Below, one piece after another: positions 60,101 through 64,000 of a stretch of 64,000 nucleotides of DNA (its first letter is position 1; each line of letters opens with the position of its first letter). This DNA is from Pseudomonadales bacterium. GTDB taxonomy: Bacteria; Pseudomonadota; Gammaproteobacteria; Pseudomonadales; Halieaceae. A program made the translations under genes and the position numbers. Where the stretch lies: NCBI GenBank assembly GCA_024234855.1, contig JACKNN010000001.1, forward strand, positions 806,001 through 870,000, given 5' to 3'. The notes below the pieces were generated by a model, which saw only the letters and a list, made by a program, of their open reading frames with translations, was not told the origin of the DNA and searched no databases.

Positions 60101-60305
60101 GACCTCGACCCCGTCACCGTTCAGCTTTAACGGCGCCAAGGGTTGCGGCGAGGGCGGCGGTGGTCCCCTGCACTGTATTTCCGCTGCGGTGCAGGACGCG
60201 CTGCACAGCGAGGGGGTGATTGTCACCGAGTCGCATAATTCACCGTCCATCCTGATGGAGGCCCTGCGCGCGCCGAACCGGGCACAGGTCGTGGCCAGGG
60301 CGTAA
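57195..60305 (+). CDS. CoxG-domain / molybdenum hydroxylase large subunit fusion
   Basis: 1036 residues. Residues 1-150 are a CoxG-like SRPBCC domain (FEVGIPRAETFALLSDPNKF, YNMVVGFNLED). An Ala/Pro-rich linker (about 180-205) joins it to a complete molybdopterin subunit starting at LRRKEDERLVRGLGRYVDDY. Later blocks include MKSEDVGGNFGTKT, GSSPQGQGHETTTAMVIADD and GAKGCGEGGGGPLHC with the catalytic Glu986. The CODH form I motif AYRCSFR is not present; the matching place reads NRGYSRMQ. So it is probably not a CO dehydrogenase, and the substrate is unknown. CoxG usually is a separate membrane-recruiting protein, and the fusion is uncommon. Confidence 0.88.
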   Translation: MEMKFDGNFEVGIPRAETFALLSDPNKFMPVLPMYHSMAAKESEPNTSIVKLKIGIGKVHGIATTEIALQDNQAPEKASYVGKGNVMGGAYNMVVGFNLEDAANGGTRINWHGTTQIYGRILSIAGGGLSGIAEKEITRVIGSLQDALASREHFEAVVRQAQAAPAAEGLIARVARFFRELFGSAPAPAAPAAAADATDTAPARTEPLRKDPSRGVIAPLGSSIQVDSDGSKQWTGQRLRRKEDERLVRGLGRYVDDYVGGHIAHVGYVTSPYAHAKILAIDVSAAEALPGVICTLTGKQVAAQTTAFMQIGAEPSANLKDYGIAQDKVVYPGEPVVLIVAETARLVEDAVQLVTVDYEPLPVVLKSEDAATDAVILHPEVGTNVSFAGVWDHGDVDKAFAEAAHVFDIGRLHFHRFASTPIETSGAVATWSPRGEVEIVCNNGLPGVTVQMLAAFLNVSTEQIRMKSEDVGGNFGTKTVNHTYIALAAVASRAIGGRTVKWVETRTENLACFHGGERTFLDTKVALDADGVITAIRSRHLDDAGGLLRYEPLGCSIWSQVYPATYRLRNMHIEFSQVMSNKAPCTPNRGYSRMQHIWFMERVIDICAHELGLPADEMRAKNYIRADEMPYTTPNGNIYDSGDYGMMLDKAKELIGWDEWQRKQTEARAEGRLLGIGIGSTVDSGTNNFGQVLYVNPHQVFSGNTEACRIKIGLDGSIVVTLGSSPQGQGHETTTAMVIADDLNLPPDMITVRTGFDSSWNTYSGLSGTIASQFAVTGLSAAHGAALKLKAELLRLAAHTLQAAEDQLEIGVGAMGPEVRVVAEPERAINFWMLSNLANANISNVPESLRDINLNVMDVYKPPFEPVDVEKKIGNQTLTYAPQIHIAVVEVDRTTCQPKILDYAVVDDCGVAVNPKIVAGQVHGATCHGIGAAMQEAFQFDESGSLITATFTDYAPITAINMPPLKTAATSTPSPFSFNGAKGCGEGGGGPLHCISAAVQDALHSEGVIVTESHNSPSILMEALRAPNRAQVVARA

Positions 60306-60336
60306 CTGAGGTATGTGTGCAATGGGCTCCCTGCGG

Positions 60337-60358
60337 CCGCCCCGGGTAAACCGGGCGG
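60337..60358. repeat. GC-rich hairpin in the gap before fbiC
   Basis: CCGCCC(C)GG-GTAAA-CCGGGCGG folds to an 8-bp GC stem with one bulged C. There is no T-run after it, so it may be a weak terminator of the molybdenum hydroxylase operon or an attenuator-like structure ahead of fbiC. The gap 60306-60553 also holds the decamer repeat at 60380-60399 and no gene. Confidence 0.45.
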
Positions 60359-60379
60359 CTTAGCACTAACGCTTCAAAT

Positions 60380-60399
60380 CCCTTGAAACCCCTTGAAAC
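60380..60399. repeat. Tandem 10-bp repeat upstream of fbiC
   Basis: CCCTTGAAAC occurs twice in direct succession (60380-60389 and 60390-60399), about 155 bp before the fbiC start. One helical-turn spacing fits a protein-binding site, but it may be coincidental. Confidence 0.4.
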
Positions 60400-60553
60400 A
60401 ATTGGGATCGGCACTTGCTTGCCCGATCCGGGCGCCCGCCACAATGGCGAGCTTCTCGCCAGCCTGGTGGCCTCCACAGCTTGGCGCGCAGTCTCTACCG
60501 GTACGCCCAATAGCTCGCGCGTGGATAAACAACAGTAAGCAGAGAAGCGAACG

Positions 60554-63040
60554 ATGACGAATTTTGCTGTTAACCCGGCAGCCGCAATCAGTGTGGAGGA
60601 TGAATCGCTGCTGTGCGCCGCCCGCACCGGCTCTCTGGCGGAGTCCCGGGCGCTGGCACTGGCCGGCAGGGAAGATACTGCCGAGTTGATGCGCCTGGCG
60701 GCCGATCTGCGCGACATGGGTCACCGCAACGTGATCAGCTACTCGAGGAAAGTCTTCATACCGTTGACGCAGCTGTGCCGCGATGTCTGTCACTACCGCA
60801 CCTTCGCCCAGACACCGAAAGGCCAGGCGTTACCGTATATGAGTGTGGACGCGGCGCTGGCGCTGGCGCGCGAGGGCGCGGCGCAGGGCTGCCGGGAAGC
60901 CCTCTTCACCCTGGGCGAGAAACCCGAACAACGCTACAGCGCCGCCCGCGATGCGCTGCGGGAGCTCGGTTACGAGACCACCCTGGAGTATCTCGCCGCG
61001 GTGGCCGGGCGGGTATTCGCGGAAACAGGCTTGCTGCCGCATATCAATGCGGGCTGCATGAACGAGGGAGAAATCGCCATGTTGCGGCCGGTCTCCGCCT
61101 CCATGGGGATTATGCTCGAGTCCACTGCGCAGCGATTGTGCGAAAAGGGCGGCCCTCATTACGCTTCGCCGGACAAGGATCCGGCGCTACGACTCGAGAC
61201 TCTGCGACTCGCCGGGGAGGCTTGCGTACCGTTTACCACCGGCATTCTGATCGGTATCGGGGAAACCCGCGGCGAGCGGATCGAATCCCTGCTGGCGATT
61301 CGCGACCTGCACCAGCGCTACGGCCATATCCAGGAAGTGATCATCCAGAATTTTCGGGCCAAGCCCGGTACGCGTATGGCCGGGGCAGCGGAACCCGGAC
61401 TGGATGACATGCTCTGGACGGTCGCCGTCGCCCGCCTCATCTTCGGGCCGGTCATGAACCTGCAGGCGCCCCCCAATCTCAGCCCCGGCGCGCTCGGCCG
61501 CTTGATCGACGCGGGTATCAACGACTGGGGCGGCGTCTCCCCGGTCAGCCCGGATCATGTCAATCCGGAGGCGCCCTGGCCGCAACTGGAGCAGCTTGCC
61601 GCGGACACGGCGGCGGCGGGGAAATTTCTCCAGGAGCGACTGACCATTTACCCGGGCTTTGCCAGCGACCACCAGCGCTGGCTGGCGCCCCGGCTGCAAA
61701 CCGCGGTGCTGCGAGCGATCGACGCCGAGGGATTCCCGCGGGTGGACAGCTGGGAGACCGGCACGGCTGATGCACTGCCGGCACTGGAGGTGTCGCTGCT
61801 GGCGGCGCCGGCGGACCCCGCAAGGGTGAGTCCGGATATCGAGGAAATACTTGAGCGCGCCCGTGGTGCACAAGGGCTGGACGAAAAAGACATCATACGT
61901 TTGTTCCAGAGCCGGGGGGCCGATTTTGCCAGGGTATGCCAGCAGGCGGACGCGCTGCGAAAAGTGGTCAACGGCGACGATGTCAGCTACGTGGTGACCC
62001 GCAATATCAATTACACCAACATCTGCTATTTCAAGTGCCAGTTTTGCGCATTCTCGAAGGGCAAGCTCAGTGAAAATCTGCGCGGACGGCCCTACGACCT
62101 CAGTGCCGAGGAGATCAGGCGGCGCACCGCCGAGGCCTGGCAGCGCGGTGCGACCGAAGTCTGCATGCAAGGCGGCATCAACCCGGACTATACCGGGCAG
62201 ACCTATATCGACATCTGCCACCAGGTCAAGGCGGCGGTGGGGGATATCCACATACACGCGTTTTCGCCGCTGGAGATCTGGCAGGGAGCGCAAACCCTGG
62301 GGCTCGGCGTGGAGACGTTCCTGGGCAAGCTGATCGCGGCGGGGCTGGGCTCCCTGCCGGGCACGGCCGCGGAGATTCTCGATGACGAGATCCGCGCCAT
62401 TATCTGCCCCGATAAGATAACCACAGCGCAATGGTTCCAGGTGATGGAGGCCGCCCACTCGCTCGGCCTGAAATCCACCGCCACCATCATGTTCGGCCAC
62501 GTCGAGGGCCTGCAGCACTGGGCCCGGCACCTGGTGCGCCTGCGGGAGTTGCAGCAGCGCAGCGGCGGATTCACGGAGTTTGTTCCACTGCCGTTTGTCG
62601 CCAGTGAGGCACCGATCTACCTGCGGGGCAAATCCCGGCGGGGACCCACGTTCAGGGAATCGGTACTCATGCACGCTATCGCCAGGCTGGCGCTGCACCC
62701 CTGGCTAGGCAATATCCAGGCGTCCTGGGTCAAGCTGGGCGAGGGCGGCGTGCGGGTCTGTATGAACGCCGGTGTGAATGACCTGGGCGGCACCCTGATG
62801 AACGAGACTATAACCTGTTCGGCGGGCGCCACCCACGGCCAGGAGACGTCGCCGCAGCAGATGGAAAGTCGCATCAGGGACGCGGGGCGGCTACCCAGGC
62901 AGCGGACAACCGGGTACGGCCCTGTTGCCCGGGAGAGGGCCCGGTGCGCCTTTGCCGCCGCCGAGCTGAGCCCCGCGGTAAACGACGCTCCGGTCAAACA
63001 GACGTTGCGGGAACGCAAACGGGTCGCGACCGCGCCGTAG
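60554..63040 (+). CDS. fbiC: FbiC-type 7,8-didemethyl-8-hydroxy-5-deazariboflavin (F0) synthase with a mutated CofG cluster site
   Basis: 828 residues, fusion of CofG (about 50-400) and CofH (about 470-800), each a radical-SAM enzyme; together they make F0, the precursor of F420. The CofH half has an intact CX3CX2C at C491, C495, C498 (TNICYFKCQFCAF). The CofG half reads LCRDVCHYRTFA: C75 and C79 are present but the third Cys is Arg82 (CGC instead of TGC). The rest of CofG (GHIQEVIIQNFRAKPGTRMA and APPNLSP) is conserved, so this looks like a recent point change. Without the cluster that half cannot activate SAM. Other F420 genes are not in the window. Confidence 0.9.
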   Translation: MTNFAVNPAAAISVEDESLLCAARTGSLAESRALALAGREDTAELMRLAADLRDMGHRNVISYSRKVFIPLTQLCRDVCHYRTFAQTPKGQALPYMSVDAALALAREGAAQGCREALFTLGEKPEQRYSAARDALRELGYETTLEYLAAVAGRVFAETGLLPHINAGCMNEGEIAMLRPVSASMGIMLESTAQRLCEKGGPHYASPDKDPALRLETLRLAGEACVPFTTGILIGIGETRGERIESLLAIRDLHQRYGHIQEVIIQNFRAKPGTRMAGAAEPGLDDMLWTVAVARLIFGPVMNLQAPPNLSPGALGRLIDAGINDWGGVSPVSPDHVNPEAPWPQLEQLAADTAAAGKFLQERLTIYPGFASDHQRWLAPRLQTAVLRAIDAEGFPRVDSWETGTADALPALEVSLLAAPADPARVSPDIEEILERARGAQGLDEKDIIRLFQSRGADFARVCQQADALRKVVNGDDVSYVVTRNINYTNICYFKCQFCAFSKGKLSENLRGRPYDLSAEEIRRRTAEAWQRGATEVCMQGGINPDYTGQTYIDICHQVKAAVGDIHIHAFSPLEIWQGAQTLGLGVETFLGKLIAAGLGSLPGTAAEILDDEIRAIICPDKITTAQWFQVMEAAHSLGLKSTATIMFGHVEGLQHWARHLVRLRELQQRSGGFTEFVPLPFVASEAPIYLRGKSRRGPTFRESVLMHAIARLALHPWLGNIQASWVKLGEGGVRVCMNAGVNDLGGTLMNETITCSAGATHGQETSPQQMESRIRDAGRLPRQRTTGYGPVARERARCAFAAAELSPAVNDAPVKQTLRERKRVATAP

Positions 63041-63068
63041 CCGGCGTGATTGGTGATACGATATCGCC

Positions 63069-64000
63069 ATGAATGCTGAGCGCGGCACAGTGATTGCCGG
63101 CGGTGCGGATTCGCGCCGCGGCTGGTGGGTGGTGGCGGCCACCTTTGTGGGGCTCGCCCTGAGCTATGCGCCGTTTACCGTGTTTGTCTTCGGCACGCTG
63201 GTGCAGCCGCTGCAGGCCGAGTTCGGCTGGAGCCGGGCCGAGATGTCTTTCGCTCTGACGGTCACCAACCTGACCATCGTGTTTGGGTCGCCCGCGCTGG
63301 GATTGCTGGTAGACCGCTTCGGCCCGCGCAGGGTAGTACTGCCTTCGGTTTTCCTGATGGGACTCGCGCTGGTGGCCATGACCCGGATGTCCGCCAATAT
63401 CTGGTCACTCTACCTCGGTTTCTTCGCCATCACGGTTCTCGGCCTGGGGACACTGCCCCACAGTTATTCGCGCCTGCTGATCGGCTGGTTCGACCGTCGC
63501 CTGGGTCTCGCCCTGGGGATTGCGCTGGCGGGATTTGGTGTTGGCGCGGCGCTGGTGCCGCAGCTCGCCACCGGGATGACCACGGCATTCGGCTGGCGCA
63601 GCGCTTACCTGCTGTTCGCGGCGCTGGTCCTGGCGCTCTCCCTGCCCTTGGCGTATTGCCTGCTGAAAGAGCGCTCGAACGGCGAGGCCGACACGCCCTC
63701 CGGCCCGGGGCCGGGCTTGAGTGGCCGCGAGGCGGCGGGCACCTCTGATTACTGGCTGTTGCTGGTCTCGTTTTTCCTGGTGGGCATCGCGATCACCGCC
63801 ATACTGAGCCACCTGGTGCCGATGTTGATCGACCGCGGCATGGGCCAGACGGCGGCGGCCCGGTGCATGTCCGCGCTGGCGGTCGGCCTGATCTTCGGGC
63901 GCATGCTGGCGGGCTATCTGATGGATCACCTGTTCGCGCCCTTTGTGACCGCGGGTTTTATCACCGTGGGGCTGGCGGGCGGGATCTGCCTGCTGGCACT
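63069..64000 (+). CDS. MFS transporter (partial, C-terminus off window)
   Basis: 310 residues read to the window edge. Helices start with WWVVAATFVGLALSYAPFTV. The loop GLLVDRFGPRRVVLPSVFLM is the family signature between helices 2 and 3, and WRSAYLLFAALVLALSLPLA follows later. It resembles the oxalate/monocarboxylate-type MFS subgroup by its overall pattern. It starts at ATG 63069, 28 bp after fbiC, so it may share its transcript. The substrate could be that of the molybdenum hydroxylase, but this is speculation. Confidence 0.85.
   Translation, partial: MNAERGTVIAGGADSRRGWWVVAATFVGLALSYAPFTVFVFGTLVQPLQAEFGWSRAEMSFALTVTNLTIVFGSPALGLLVDRFGPRRVVLPSVFLMGLALVAMTRMSANIWSLYLGFFAITVLGLGTLPHSYSRLLIGWFDRRLGLALGIALAGFGVGAALVPQLATGMTTAFGWRSAYLLFAALVLALSLPLAYCLLKERSNGEADTPSGPGPGLSGREAAGTSDYWLLLVSFFLVGIAITAILSHLVPMLIDRGMGQTAAARCMSALAVGLIFGRMLAGYLMDHLFAPFVTAGFITVGLAGGICLLA

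Noticed and set aside
57195..60305. Aerobic CO dehydrogenase (coxMSL)
   Set aside because: The large subunit lacks the AYRCSFR active-site loop, so the form I CODH label is not supported despite the CoxG domain and gene order.

Overview
The window is GC-rich, densely coded Gram-negative chromosomal DNA. LptF/LptG, AvtA, CbpA-CbpM, a DUF3581 protein and an AsmA-type protein point to a gammaproteobacterium, possibly a marine lineage near Halieaceae/Cellvibrionales; the assignment is inferred from protein resemblance only. I see no rRNA, tRNA or CRISPR array.

Positions 1-2446 hold a partial AsmA-like protein and avtA. Positions 2628-36653 form one large lipid/glycan island. Its first part (4424-15908) carries homologues of all five genes known for bacterial ceramide synthesis in Caulobacter: an acyl-AMP ligase, an ACP, a serine palmitoyltransferase, an NAD-dependent ceramide-type reductase and a GNAT-type ceramide synthase. 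Interleaved are two LpxL-like acyltransferases, a lipid hydroxylase, a nucleotidyltransferase, a phosphoesterase and a MurA homologue. An MsbA-like ABC transporter next to an LptF-LptG pair (17024-21018) looks like a dedicated export arm. The second part (21107-36653) is built from repeated families: sulfotransferases (five with the one at 3406), three GT8-like transferases, three 2OG-Fe(II) oxygenases (with 2628) and three ELM1-like GT-B proteins (with 15998). It also has a GT2, a lipid kinase, a nucleotidyltransferase-like protein, a DUF3108 protein and an O-antigen-ligase-like protein. Together these suggest a sulfated, hydroxylated glycosphingolipid or lipid-linked surface glycan. That product is an inference, and the most novel content of the window.

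Positions 36616-48571 are mostly ordinary: a decayed phosphopantetheinyl transferase, a PuuB-like oxidase, DUF3581, a carbamoyltransferase, a DUF3604 protein, cbpA-cbpM, an acyltransferase-3 protein, an AraC regulator and ilvE. Immediately after ilvE lie two nested insertion sequences. An ISNCY-type element generated an 8-bp target duplication, and an IS630-type element later inserted into the CTAG inside one copy of it.

Positions 51472-64000 are a catabolic/redox region: a DUF1330 protein, an FAD monooxygenase, an EamA exporter, a Rieske ferredoxin, an NMT1-like binding protein, a three-gene molybdenum hydroxylase whose large subunit is fused to a CoxG domain, an FbiC-type F0 synthase (F420 pathway) and a partial MFS transporter. 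The CofG half of FbiC has lost its third cluster-binding cysteine (Cys to Arg at residue 82), which should inactivate that half.
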